Positions 53,717 to 61,320 of a stretch of 64,000 nucleotides of DNA are shown here, piece after piece (position 1 is the stretch's first letter; each line of letters begins with the position of its first letter). Source of the DNA: SVEL01 sp045125245. Its GTDB lineage: Bacteria > Bacillota > Clostridia > Lachnospirales > Lachnospiraceae. The stretch is taken from the NCBI GenBank assembly GCA_045125245.1, contig JBGVNF010000107.1, positions 21,981-85,980 on the forward strand, written 5' to 3'. Both the position numbers and the translations under genes were made by a program. Under the pieces are notes generated by a model that saw only the letters and a program-made list of their open reading frames with translations, did not search any database and was not told the origin of the DNA.

Positions 53717-54004
53717 ATGGATTTTGAGCGTAGAAAAAGACCCTTTAGATATTTAGGAAGGGTGGTCGACATTATCAATATACTGTTGTCAGTGGCAGTG
53801 ATTACATGTGCAGTATTTATAGCTCTTGACAGGGAAGGAAATCTTATATTATTTCCGGTAATATTCTTTTGTGCGTCAGCTATAAATATCACCCTTTTAG
53901 TTAAATATTCTAAGAGAAGAGAAAGCTTTAGAGTGATGACATTAGGTATAGGTGCATTATTGTTTTTGGGCTTAGGAATATTTACATTATTAGTTGTGCT
54001 GTAG
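53717..54004 (+). CDS. small membrane protein, unknown
   Basis: A 95-residue protein with three hydrophobic segments (about 18-38, 43-63 and 74-95) and positively charged loops (ERRKRPFRYL; KYSKRRESFR). I do not recognise the family. It follows argF by 20 bases with CCGGAGG before the ATG and precedes the next small gene by 12 bases, so it is probably in the argF-dusB transcript. Confidence 0.7.
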   Translation: MDFERRKRPFRYLGRVVDIINILLSVAVITCAVFIALDREGNLILFPVIFFCASAINITLLVKYSKRRESFRVMTLGIGALLFLGLGIFTLLVVL

Positions 54005-54016
54005 GAGGATTGAATT

Positions 54017-54370
54017 ATGTTTAGTGAAAGTGAAAATATGGTGCTTTGCGGAGCTAATTCGTACACACAGAAGTATTATTTCAATGAAGAATTCGACAGA
54101 TTGCCAGAGAGTGTTAAGGATGAGCTTAAGGCAATGTGCGTAATATTTACAGAGGATATAGGCGGAATCCTTACTCTAGAGTACACTGAGGAAGGTGAGC
54201 TTGAGTTCAAGGTAAGAACAGACGAGCAGGATTATCTTTTTGATGAGATAGGCTGTGGGCTTAGAATAAAGGATTTGCAGATGAAGAAGAGAGAACTCTT
54301 AGAGGCTCTTGAATTGTATTATAAGGCATTTGTCCTTGGTGAAGATGCTATAGTAGAAGACGGTGAATAG
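54017..54370 (+). CDS. small acidic soluble protein, unknown
   Basis: A 117-residue acidic protein without membrane segments or catalytic motifs that I can name. It starts MFSESENMVLCGANSYTQKY and mixes short strands (GILTLEYTEEGELEFKVR) with a C-terminal helix. The site AGGAGG lies before the ATG. It follows the membrane protein by 12 bases and precedes dusB by 28 bases. It looks like a conserved hypothetical protein of its lineage; no function is proposed. Confidence 0.7.
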   Translation: MFSESENMVLCGANSYTQKYYFNEEFDRLPESVKDELKAMCVIFTEDIGGILTLEYTEEGELEFKVRTDEQDYLFDEIGCGLRIKDLQMKKRELLEALELYYKAFVLGEDAIVEDGE

Positions 54371-54398
54371 TAAGTTAGATTGAAAGAGAGTACTATTA

Positions 54399-55364
54399 AT
54401 GCAGATTGGAAATGTAGATATACAAGGTAAAGTGGCGCTTGGACCTATGGCAGGAGTGACAGACCTGCCATTTCGTCTGCTATGTAAGGAGCAGGATTGC
54501 GGCCTTATATATACAGAAATGGTCAGTGCCAAGGCCATATTATACAACAATAAAAACACCATAGATTTGCTAAAATCTGATGAGTCAGAGCGCCCGGTTG
54601 CATTGCAGCTATTTGGTTCAGAACCGGATATAATGGGCGAGATAGCAGGACGAGTGTCGGAGGGACCATATGATTTTATAGATGTAAATATGGGCTGCCC
54701 AGTGCCAAAGATTGTCAATAATGGCGAGGGCTCGGCGCTTATGAAAAATCCAGAGCTGGCAGCTAGTATAATTGAGTCCATGGTGAAAAAGTCGAAGAAG
54801 CCTGTGACAGTTAAGATTAGAAAAGGCTTCAATGATGAGAATGTCAATGCGGTGGAAGTAGCAAAAAGACTTGAACAGGCAGGGGCTTCATTAATCGCAG
54901 TTCACGGACGAACTAGAGAGCAGTTCTATAGCGGCGTGGCTGACTGGGACATTATTAGGCAGGTAAAAGAGGCTGTGAGTATCCCAGTTATCGGCAATGG
55001 TGATATACGTTCGCCGTTGGATGCTAAAAAGATGATAGATGAAACTGGTTGTGATATGGTTATGATAGGTAGAGCAGCTAGAGGAAATCCATGGATATTC
55101 AAACAGGTAAATGAATATCTTGTAAATGGTAGATTGATAGATAAGCCTTCCATAGAAGAAGTAAAGGCTATGATACTTAGACACAGCCGAATGCTAGTAG
55201 ACTATAAAGGTGAATATACAGGCGTTAGAGAGATGCGAAAACACGTGGCTTGGTACATTTTTGGATATCCACATGCAGCAGCTCTTCGAAATGCCGTTAA
55301 TCAGGTGGAAAATATAGAGCAAATGGAAGAGCTAATAAACACAATAAAGGTTGACAATGTATGA
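54399..55364 (+). CDS. dusB: tRNA-dihydrouridine synthase
   Basis: A 321-residue flavoprotein that reduces uridine in tRNA to dihydrouridine. LGPMAGVTDLPFR at the start of the TIM barrel, the catalytic Cys in DVNMGCPVPKI, HGRTREQFYSG and the FMN phosphate loop IGRAARGNPWIF are clear, and fit the DusB subgroup. Its last bases contain the promoter that should drive greA, so dusB and greA, which are often adjacent in Firmicutes, can be expressed separately. Confidence 0.95.
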   Translation: MQIGNVDIQGKVALGPMAGVTDLPFRLLCKEQDCGLIYTEMVSAKAILYNNKNTIDLLKSDESERPVALQLFGSEPDIMGEIAGRVSEGPYDFIDVNMGCPVPKIVNNGEGSALMKNPELAASIIESMVKKSKKPVTVKIRKGFNDENVNAVEVAKRLEQAGASLIAVHGRTREQFYSGVADWDIIRQVKEAVSIPVIGNGDIRSPLDAKKMIDETGCDMVMIGRAARGNPWIFKQVNEYLVNGRLIDKPSIEEVKAMILRHSRMLVDYKGEYTGVREMRKHVAWYIFGYPHAAALRNAVNQVENIEQMEELINTIKVDNV

Positions 55365-55380
55365 AGTTACATTGTATAAT
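55351..55380 (+). promoter_or_regulatory. sigma-A type promoter of greA, inside the dusB end
   Basis: TTGACA (55351-55356) and TATAAT (55375-55380), both perfect, with an 18-base spacer. Transcription should start near 55387, about 12 bases before a terminator-like hairpin. Confidence 0.88.
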
Positions 55381-55398
55381 CACACGAGTGACAGTAAG

Positions 55399-55422
55399 AA
55401 ACTGGGATGACCAGTTTTTTTG
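55399..55422 (+). terminator. terminator-like hairpin in the greA leader
   Basis: AAACTGG (55399-55405) pairs with CCAGTTT (55411-55417) around GATGA, followed by more T. It lies between the strong promoter and greA, 34 bases before the greA start, and should release a short RNA of roughly 35 bases on part of the transcripts. It could also end dusB readthrough. Confidence 0.8.
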
Positions 55423-55455
55423 TCGATTATAAAATGTGAAATGGGGTAATGCGAA

Positions 55456-55941
55456 ATGGCTGAAAAGAAAAATATTTTGACATACGCAGGTCTTACAAAA
55501 TTAGAGAAGGAATTAGAAGACCTTAAGGTAAATAAGCGTTCTGAAGTAGCTGAGAAGATTAAAGAGGCTAGAGAGCAGGGCGATTTATCAGAAAATGCAG
55601 AGTATGATGCAGCTAAGGATGAGCAGAGAGATATCGAAGCTCGTATCGAAGAAATTGAAAACATTCTTAAGAATGCAGAAGTAGTAGATGAAGATGATGT
55701 AGATACTAAGAAGATTAGTGTAGGTTGTAAGGTTACAATTTTTGATAAGGAATATGATGAAGAATTAGAATTCAAAATCGTAGGTTCTACAGAGGCAAGC
55801 AGCCTTAATGGAATGATTTCAAATGAGTCACCACTTGGTAGCGCTCTTATCGGTAAGAAGGTTGGTAACGTAGTTACAGTAGAATCACAGGCTGGTACTA
55901 TGAAGTATAAGGTACTTTCAATTGAGAGAGTAAACGACTAA
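55456..55941 (+). CDS. greA: transcription elongation factor GreA
   Basis: A 161-residue factor that enters the RNA polymerase secondary channel and helps cleave backtracked RNA. The N-terminal coiled coil includes LTYAGLTKLEKELEDL and GDLSENAEYDAAKDEQ, whose tip acidic residues hold the metal; the C-terminal FKBP-like domain includes SPLGSALIGKKVGN. The length is normal. It is preceded by its own promoter and a leader terminator, an arrangement that may make GreA level respond to polymerase behaviour. Confidence 0.96.
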   Translation: MAEKKNILTYAGLTKLEKELEDLKVNKRSEVAEKIKEAREQGDLSENAEYDAAKDEQRDIEARIEEIENILKNAEVVDEDDVDTKKISVGCKVTIFDKEYDEELEFKIVGSTEASSLNGMISNESPLGSALIGKKVGNVVTVESQAGTMKYKVLSIERVND

Positions 55942-56009
55942 TAATTCGACATTATTAAGTCAAAATATTTAGCAATCATTATCAGACATAAGTTAATTAA
56001 AAAATAGTT

Positions 56010-56049
56010 CCTAGATGATTGCGATTGTATCAATCGCAGTTATCTAAGG
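56010..56049 (+). promoter_or_regulatory. stem-loop in the greA-lysS gap
   Basis: CCTAGAT (56010-56016) pairs with ATCTAAGG (56042-56049, one bulge) and encloses GCGATTG/CAATCGC (56021-56037). It lies ahead of the lysS leader terminator. It may be part of a lysS leader or the 3' end of greA. Confidence 0.5.
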
Positions 56050-56065
56050 GCTGAATATAAACAAC

Positions 56066-56132
56066 ATCTCATGAGCAACTTTGGTTTAATTAAGGTCGTA
56101 AAGCGACATTGATTAGGTTCATGAGATTTTTT
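56066..56132 (+). terminator. long terminator hairpin between greA and lysS
   Basis: ATCTCATGA (56066-56074) pairs with TCATGAGAT (56119-56127), followed by TTTTT; the 44-base inside also pairs (GGTCG/CGAC around TAAAG). It ends 34 bases before the lysS start. No T-box sequence is present, so simple termination of greA or a leader attenuator of unknown signal are both possible. Confidence 0.75.
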
Positions 56133-56166
56133 AGCGAAAAGCTAACGGTTAGAAAGGAAGAAGAAA

Positions 56167-57657
56167 ATGGCTGAACAGAACAATAATCAGGTACAAGATG
56201 TCAATCAGTTACTTAAGGTAAGACATGAGAAGCTTGCTGATTTACAGGAAAGAGGAAAAGATCCTTTTAAGATTACAAAGTTTGATGTAACACATCATAG
56301 TGCAGATATTAAAGATAATTTCGAAGAGTTAGAAGGTCAGACTGTAACTATCGCTGGTAGAATGATGTTTAAGAGAGTTATGGGTAAGGCTTCATTCTGT
56401 AGCATCCAGGACCTTAAGGGAAATATCCAGTCATACGTGGCTAGAGATGATATTGGCGAGGAAGATTATGCTGATTTTAAGAAATATGATATTGGTGATA
56501 TCTTAGGTATCGAAGGTGAAGTATTTAGAACAAAGACAGGTGAAATGTCAGTTCATGCTAAGAAGGTTACATTGTTATCTAAGTCATTGCAGATACTTCC
56601 AGAGAAGTTCCACGGACTTACAGACACAGATACAAGATATCGTCAGAGATACGTAGACCTTATCATGAATGCAGATGTTAAGGAAACATTTGTTAAGCGT
56701 TCAAAGGTTCTTAGCTCTATCAGAAAGTTCCTCGATGGACAGGGCTTTATGGAGGTTGAGACTCCTATGCTTGTATCAAACGCAGGTGGAGCAGCAGCTA
56801 GACCATTTGAGACACATTTCAATGCATTAAACGAAGATTTAAAGCTTAGAATTTCATTAGAATTATATTTAAAGAGACTTATCGTAGGTGGACTTGAGAG
56901 AGTATACGAAATCGGTAGAGTATTCCGTAACGAAGGTCTTGATACAAGACATAATCCAGAGTTTACACTTATGGAGCTCTATCAGGCATATACAGATTAC
57001 CACGGCATGATGGACCTTACAGAGAATATGTTCCGTTATGTAGCACAGGAAGTTAACGGAAGCTTAACTTTGCAGTACGGTGAGCACACAATGGATTTAT
57101 CAAAGCCATTCGAGCGTATCACTATGGTAGACGCTGTTAAGAAGTACTCAGGTGTAGATTTTAAGGAAATTAAGACGCTTGAGGAAGCTAGAGCTATCGC
57201 TAAGGAAAAGAACGTAGAGTTTGAAGAGAGACATACAAAGGGCGACATCCTTAACCTCTTCTTTGAAGAGTTCGTAGAGGAGCACCTTATCCAGCCTACA
57301 TTCGTAATGGATCATCCAATCGAGATTTCTCCGCTTACAAAGAAGAAGCCAGAGGATCCAGAGTACGTAGAGCGTTTCGAGATGTTCATGAACGGTTGGG
57401 AAATGTGTAACGCATACTCAGAGCTTAACGATCCAATCGACCAGAGAGAGCGTTTCAAGGCTCAGGAAGCAGCATTGGCAGCAGGTGATGAGGAAGCTAA
57501 CACAACAGATGAAGATTTCTTAAATGCACTTTCAATCGGTATGCCACCAACAGGCGGTATCGGTTACGGTATTGATAGATTAACAATGCTTATGACAAAT
57601 AGCCCAGCTATTAGAGATGTACTTTTCTTCCCAACAATGAAGAGTTTAGACAAGTAA
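56167..57657 (+). CDS. lysS: lysyl-tRNA synthetase, catalytic part (cut at its 3' end by an element)
   Basis: A 496-residue class II synthetase charging tRNA-Lys. The N-terminal anticodon-binding OB fold (about 55-150) is followed by motif 2 (RVFRNEGLDTRHNPEFT) and motif 3 (GGIGYGIDRLTMLM). It now ends PTMKSLDK, the usual C-terminus of a plain LysRS. Codons 488-492 lie in a 14-bp repeat (57629-57642) that recurs at 63628-63641. After the right copy the frame continues SLDGGKKEN and into a tRNA-binding domain. The last four codons and stop here (AGT TTA GAC AAG TAA) therefore appear to come from the element. The catalytic enzyme should remain active. Confidence 0.93.
   Translation: MAEQNNNQVQDVNQLLKVRHEKLADLQERGKDPFKITKFDVTHHSADIKDNFEELEGQTVTIAGRMMFKRVMGKASFCSIQDLKGNIQSYVARDDIGEEDYADFKKYDIGDILGIEGEVFRTKTGEMSVHAKKVTLLSKSLQILPEKFHGLTDTDTRYRQRYVDLIMNADVKETFVKRSKVLSSIRKFLDGQGFMEVETPMLVSNAGGAAARPFETHFNALNEDLKLRISLELYLKRLIVGGLERVYEIGRVFRNEGLDTRHNPEFTLMELYQAYTDYHGMMDLTENMFRYVAQEVNGSLTLQYGEHTMDLSKPFERITMVDAVKKYSGVDFKEIKTLEEARAIAKEKNVEFEERHTKGDILNLFFEEFVEEHLIQPTFVMDHPIEISPLTKKKPEDPEYVERFEMFMNGWEMCNAYSELNDPIDQRERFKAQEAALAAGDEEANTTDEDFLNALSIGMPPTGGIGYGIDRLTMLMTNSPAIRDVLFFPTMKSLDK
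57629..57642 (+). other. attL core repeat, inside lysS
   Basis: TCCCAACAATGAAG, identical to 63628-63641. It codes for the PTMK segment in lysS. Bases after it encode SLD with different codons (AGT TTA GAC) from those after the right copy (TCA CTT GAC), as expected when an element brings its own replacement of a gene end. Confidence 0.85.
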
Positions 57658-57681
57658 AATCAAGAAAGAATCCTTTAAAAT

Positions 57682-57718
57682 AGGCACTTTCCAGAGATGG
57701 AGAGTGCCTTGTTTTTTG
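57682..57718 (+). terminator. element-borne terminator after truncated lysS
   Basis: AGGCACTTTCC (57682-57692) pairs with GGAGAGTGCCT (57699-57709) with one mismatch, followed by TGTTTTTT. It lies inside the element and ends lysS transcription before the element's genes. Confidence 0.88.
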
Positions 57719-57720
57719 TC

Positions 57721-57765
57721 TACTGTTACCGCTACTGTTACTTTTGCATTTGCTGTTACTATTTT
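57721..57765. repeat. arm-type repeats at the left end of the element
   Basis: Three copies of an ACTGTTAC unit: 57722-57729, 57734-57741 (full form TACTGTTACTTTTG at 57733-57746) and a variant GCTGTTACTATTTT at 57752-57765. The same unit occurs in tight pairs on both sides of the integrase gene. They are probable integrase or Xis binding sites. Confidence 0.72.
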
Positions 57766-57922
57766 AATAATCCAGATTTTTTTCTACTGTATAGGGCGTA
57801 TGGGCTTCTATACATTCTTTGATAATTTCCATTATTTCATCATCATCACAGCCCCGACAAAGCATTAAAGGGAACTGTTCATTAAAAGTCTTTTTATATT
57901 CCTGTAAAAGCTGTTCTAACAT
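57764..57922 (-). CDS. small acidic protein of the element (52 aa), unknown
   Basis: A 52-residue frame starting MLEQLLQEYKKTFNEQF, containing CRGCDDDEIMEIIKECIE and ending VEKNLDY. AGAGGT precedes the ATG at good distance, and it starts 5 bases after the stop of the repressor gene on the same strand, so it is likely translated with it. A C-x-x-C pair is present. Function unknown. It may tune the repressor or protect the lysogenic state. Confidence 0.6.
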   Translation of the reverse strand: MLEQLLQEYKKTFNEQFPLMLCRGCDDDEIMEIIKECIEAHTPYTVEKNLDY

Positions 57923-57927
57923 TTATA

Positions 57928-58368
57928 TTACCTCTTTAGTTTTTCAAATAAATATTCAATATATTGTCCAGATTCTTTTAAGATGTCTTTGACACATTGT
58001 GTGTCAACTTCTAAAGAAGTTCCATTTGGATATATAACTTCTGATTTATCACCTAAAGTTAAAACTTTTACAGAAGTTTCCAATACTAAAGGTTGAGCTT
58101 CTATTGAGTTGTACATATCTAAAAAGTATTCAATATTGGGAGTTGTGAAAATATTGACATCTACATTTAAGACTTCCGCTATTTTTTCCAAAGTGTAAGA
58201 TTCTGGAAATGAATATCCTTTTTTATAATCTGTTATAGAATTTTTGCTTGCCAAATCAACCAATTCAGCAAATTTTTCTTGTGTATTCTTTTTATCTTTT
58301 GCTTTCCATTTATCTAACTCATTTGTAAATACTATTGAAAAATACTTGTATTGTTCCTTTTCTCTCAT
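57928..58368 (-). CDS. XRE-family helix-turn-helix repressor of the element
   Basis: A 146-residue protein whose first 75 residues form a helix-turn-helix domain (TQEKFAELVDLASKNSITDY, then YTLEKIAEVLNVDVNIF). The rest is likely a dimer or signal domain without a LexA-type Ser-Lys protease dyad that I can see. It is divergent from the Cro-like gene, the classic CI/Cro layout, and should keep the element silent. The 116-bp gap between the two contains the operator-like palindrome GTTATCATTGATAAC. Confidence 0.82.
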   Translation of the reverse strand: MREKEQYKYFSIVFTNELDKWKAKDKKNTQEKFAELVDLASKNSITDYKKGYSFPESYTLEKIAEVLNVDVNIFTTPNIEYFLDMYNSIEAQPLVLETSVKVLTLGDKSEVIYPNGTSLEVDTQCVKDILKESGQYIEYLFEKLKR

Positions 58369-58453
58369 AATACTACCAACTTTCCTATTAAAATATGATT
58401 TGTCGATTATAATACTATTATATGATATGATTTACGTGAAGTAAAGAGTTATT

Positions 58454-58468
58454 GTTATCATTGATAAC
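58454..58468. promoter_or_regulatory. operator-like palindrome before the Cro-like gene
   Basis: GTTATCA-T-TGATAAC, a perfect 7-bp inverted repeat, 15 bases before the Cro-like start. The half-site TTGATAAC also occurs at 58695 and ahead of the integrase gene (62205-62212), where the following bases (CAAGAAAGGA) resemble those here (AGAAAGGA). Confidence 0.6.
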
Positions 58469-58483
58469 AGAAAGGAAGTAATT

Positions 58484-58681
58484 ATGAACATAAAAAATAT
58501 AATCAAGCAAAGCGGTGTAAAACAATATGAAATAGCTGATTATTTACATATGCAGGAATCTAACCTATCAAGAAAATTACGCTATCCTATTACAGCAGAT
58601 TTTGAAAAGAAGATACTTCTTGCGATTGCAACAATTCAGCTAGAAAGGGGTGTTACAAATGAGAGCATTAAAGGGAACTAG
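58484..58681 (+). CDS. Cro-like helix-turn-helix protein of the element
   Basis: A 65-residue protein, nearly all helix-turn-helix: MNIKNIIKQSGVKQYEIADY, then HMQESNLSRKLRYP. The size and place (first rightward gene, divergent from the repressor) fit a Cro-type regulator that switches the element to its active state. AAAGGAAG precedes the ATG. It overlaps the next gene by 23 bases. Confidence 0.78.
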   Translation: MNIKNIIKQSGVKQYEIADYLHMQESNLSRKLRYPITADFEKKILLAIATIQLERGVTNESIKGN

Positions 58682-58850
58682 TGAAAAAGCGGTATTGATA
58701 ACGTATGAGCAGGCTTGCCAGAGATACTCTTTAGGAATGAATACAATTCAGAAGTTAGCCAGAACGGGAAACGCCCTTGTTAAGATTGGCAAAAGTGCAA
58801 GGGTTGATGTTCAGAAGATGGACGCTTTTGTAATGAGCTTTAGAGAGTAG
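58659..58850 (+). CDS. Xis-like small DNA-binding protein
   Basis: A 63-residue protein with a winged-helix pattern seen in Tn916-type excisionases: LITYEQACQRYSLGMNTIQK, then LARTGNALVKIGKSARVDV and a final helix. Such proteins bend DNA and steer the integrase to excision, or act as small regulators. Start: ATG at 58659 with AAAGGGG eight bases upstream; a GTG at 58650 lies within that site. The next frame opens right after its stop. Confidence 0.75.
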   Translation: MRALKGTSEKAVLITYEQACQRYSLGMNTIQKLARTGNALVKIGKSARVDVQKMDAFVMSFRE

Positions 58851-60197
58851 GTGGAAATATTGCAAATAAAGAAAATTGCTGATGAAGAAATGCAATTATG
58901 CTGTGTTTATAACGATAAAGGGCGAGCTATTGGAGTAAAGGACGAAGCTATTTGCGTTTTCATTAAACAGGATTATTACATATTTATTTTAAGTGGGATT
59001 CCATTTATTTATGACGCAGGAAAGTATATTGCAGATGTTAGCGGTGCATTAACAAAAACGATTATTAAGAGCTACATTGAATTTGAGCTTATTAAAAGTA
59101 CAACAATTAACCGCATTTATAATTTGCTTATTGCTGATTATGAGCTTCAATGTTGTGAAGATATGCTTAACAGATATCCAGATAATTGGATTCCTTTTGA
59201 AGATTGTTTATATAGCGTACTTGATGATATGGAAAACGAATATAAGCCAGAATACAGGGTTATTAACAAGATTCCATATAAATATGCAGATGTAAAGCAG
59301 GCAATAGATGGAGAGGAATTAGAAAGCTTTTTTAGATATGCTTTAAGTACAGAGGATAGGCAAACAATACTTGAATTTTTTGGATATTGTATGACGAAAA
59401 ATAAGGGCTTTCAGAAGTTTCTTTTACTAAAGGGAAGCAGGGGAACAGGAAAAAGTGTATTGCTATCATTACTTGAAAAGATTGTAGGGCGTGAGAATAT
59501 TTCAAATGTTCCTTTACAGAATCTGGAAGAGAAATTCCATAGTATACAGCTTTTGCATAAGCTTGTAAATATTTGTTGCGATATATCAGCCTTGCCACTT
59601 AAAAGCACTAACTCAATTAAGTTGATAACAGGCGGAGATACATTAACAGATAGTTATAAAGGGCGTGATTTGGTAACATTTAGCCCCTATGCAAAATTAG
59701 TATTTAGCTGTAATGCTATACCGCTTATTTTGGACGGAGATAGCTCTAACGCATTTTACCAGAGAATTATTCTAGTAAGTATGGATAATGCACCAGATAA
59801 GCCAGATAGGGCATTAAAAGATAAGCTTGAAAAAGAAATACTTTACTTGATGAATCTATCTGTAAAAGCATATAAGGACGCATTAGAGCGTGGTTACATT
59901 TATGAGAGCGAAAATACAAAGAATATGATTAGTGAGCTGTATTCTGATAGTGATAGCTTACAGGCATTTCTTGATAATTGCACACTAGCAGAGAAGAATG
60001 AGCGAATATCAAAATCATTATTGTATCAAGAGTATTTAACATTTTGCGATACAGAGGGGCGTGAGCCACTAGCAAAGCATAGCTTCAACAGAAGAATGAG
60101 AACTAAAGGTTTTGTAGAGTATAAGAGCGGTGTTGATTCGTGGAGAGGATTAACATTGATAGATTGGAATAATCAGAATCCATTTAGTAAAGAGTAG
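58851..60197 (+). CDS. SF3 helicase/D5-like replication protein of the element
   Basis: A protein of about 448 residues. Residues about 175-380 are an SF3 helicase of the phage/plasmid P4-D5 group: Walker A LLKGSRGTGKSVLL (about 190-203), Walker B region KLVNICCDISALP, and sensor VFSCNAIP. A D5_N-like helical part precedes it, but no primase (TOPRIM or AEP) domain is visible, unlike P4 alpha protein. It would unwind the element's origin for replication after excision. Start uncertain: GTG at 58851 directly follows the previous stop, while TTG at 58860 has GGTGG five bases ahead and would remove three residues. Confidence 0.85.
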   Translation: MEILQIKKIADEEMQLCCVYNDKGRAIGVKDEAICVFIKQDYYIFILSGIPFIYDAGKYIADVSGALTKTIIKSYIEFELIKSTTINRIYNLLIADYELQCCEDMLNRYPDNWIPFEDCLYSVLDDMENEYKPEYRVINKIPYKYADVKQAIDGEELESFFRYALSTEDRQTILEFFGYCMTKNKGFQKFLLLKGSRGTGKSVLLSLLEKIVGRENISNVPLQNLEEKFHSIQLLHKLVNICCDISALPLKSTNSIKLITGGDTLTDSYKGRDLVTFSPYAKLVFSCNAIPLILDGDSSNAFYQRIILVSMDNAPDKPDRALKDKLEKEILYLMNLSVKAYKDALERGYIYESENTKNMISELYSDSDSLQAFLDNCTLAEKNERISKSLLYQEYLTFCDTEGREPLAKHSFNRRMRTKGFVEYKSGVDSWRGLTLIDWNNQNPFSKE

Positions 60198-60355
60198 TTT
60201 GGGCGGTTTTATTTTAAATCATTAGAAATATTAAAAAGATGTATGTATATATAAAAGATGTGAGTTAAAAAAGAATAACCCAAACCACCCACGCAGGAGA
60301 GAACAGAACAGACAAAGCACCAACCGAGCCAAAATATAAAAGTGAGGTGCTAACA

Positions 60356-60610
60356 ATGAAAAATTACAAGAGAATGATTAGTTTGAATAAGGCTTCAAGG
60401 GTTACAGGCGTAAACGTTGTAACCATGAGGAAAGATATTGAAAAGGGCAGATTAGACGCTATTTTCTATCGTGGGCAATACCATATTGAAATAAATGAAC
60501 TGATAGAGTATGCGGATTATATCCACCATAGCAATAGAGCTGTTCTTATATGCCCTATGCCTGTAATTTTACATAGAATTGATTATATGATTTTTAAGAT
60601 TTTTGAATAG
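60356..60610 (+). CDS. MerR-like/excisionase-type helix-turn-helix protein
   Basis: An 84-residue protein with an N-terminal helix-turn-helix of excisionase type: ISLNKASRVTGVNVVTMRKD, followed by a wing RGQYHIEINELIEY. The C-terminal 25 residues (ICPMPVILHRIDYMIFKIFE) are hydrophobic and unlike a DNA-binding domain. Start: ATG at 60356 with GAGGTG ahead; a GTG inside that site is rejected. It lies 158 bases after the helicase, so it may have its own promoter. Confidence 0.7.
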   Translation: MKNYKRMISLNKASRVTGVNVVTMRKDIEKGRLDAIFYRGQYHIEINELIEYADYIHHSNRAVLICPMPVILHRIDYMIFKIFE

Positions 60611-60626
60611 AAAAGAGGTGCTATAA

Positions 60627-61001
60627 GTGATAGAACGAGAGATTTTAATTAGTACGCTGTTAAATGAGGGTACTGTATCAGCAACAGCAAGTAAGTTAAA
60701 ATGTTCGCCTGTTACGGTTTATAACCGAATGAATGAAGCAGGCTTTAGAGAGGATTTTAACAAAGCAAAGAGGGAGATTTTGGAAGCTACTTGCAACCGC
60801 TTAACGAGTAATTTATTAGCAGGAGTTGATACTGTAGTGGAGATTATGCAGGACGCTTCAAATTCAGCCCAGATTCGCTTAAATGCGTCACAACAGTTAT
60901 TTAATGTTACTTTGCGACTTAACGAGCAAATTGAGGTATTAGAGAAGTTGCAGGAACTAGAAAAGAGGTTTGCTGATGATGAAGAAAACTATATCAAATA
61001 G
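60627..61001 (+). CDS. terminase small-subunit-like helix-turn-helix protein
   Basis: A 124-residue protein. The first 45 residues form a helix-turn-helix (ISTLLNEGTVSATASKLKCS, then PVTVYNRMNEAGF) of the kind found in small terminase subunits of the phBC6A51 type. A long helical part and coiled coil follow (LEKLQELEKRFADDEE). In phages this subunit picks the DNA for packaging; in satellites it redirects a helper phage. No large terminase is here. It starts with GTG after AGAGGTG and overlaps the next gene by 26 bases. Confidence 0.68.
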   Translation: MIEREILISTLLNEGTVSATASKLKCSPVTVYNRMNEAGFREDFNKAKREILEATCNRLTSNLLAGVDTVVEIMQDASNSAQIRLNASQQLFNVTLRLNEQIEVLEKLQELEKRFADDEENYIK

Positions 61002-61230
61002 AATTGATAAACTACATAAGAACAGTAAAGCAGAGCGGAAAACATACGCTTTATTAACATATGATGATGGAAGCAGGGAAATATTGCGAAGTATGGAAGT
61101 AAGCTTTTGTTGGCTATGTGGTGCAATTCGTGATGAGAGAGGAAAGCTGATTGTTAAAATGCAAATTCTAGCGGACGGATTAGAAGATAAAGGGCTAGAG
61201 ATTGCAAGTCAATTTGTAAAGGGGGAGTGA
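60976..61230 (+). CDS. small basic protein of the element, unknown
   Basis: An 84-residue protein with a basic N-terminus (KKTISNRIDKLHKNSKAERK) and a C-terminal part containing SFCWLCGAIRDERGKLIVKM. I do not recognise it. Start: ATG at 60976 with AGAGG seven bases upstream, rejecting the in-frame TTG at 60970. It overlaps the terminase-like gene by 26 bases, so both are co-translated. It could act together with that protein, but nothing in it proves this. Confidence 0.6.
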   Translation: MMKKTISNRIDKLHKNSKAERKTYALLTYDDGSREILRSMEVSFCWLCGAIRDERGKLIVKMQILADGLEDKGLEIASQFVKGE

Positions 61231-61320
61231 TTAAGAATGATGTTAGCCAGATATCCGCCTGTATAGGCAATTAGAAGAGGAATAATATAATACACGCAAA
61301 GAAAGAATGAGGTTAATAAA

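Noticed and set aside
55942..56166. T-box or lysine riboswitch ahead of lysS
   Set aside because: No T-box sequence (AGGGTGG...ACCGCG type) and no lysine-riboswitch core motifs were found; only two hairpins.
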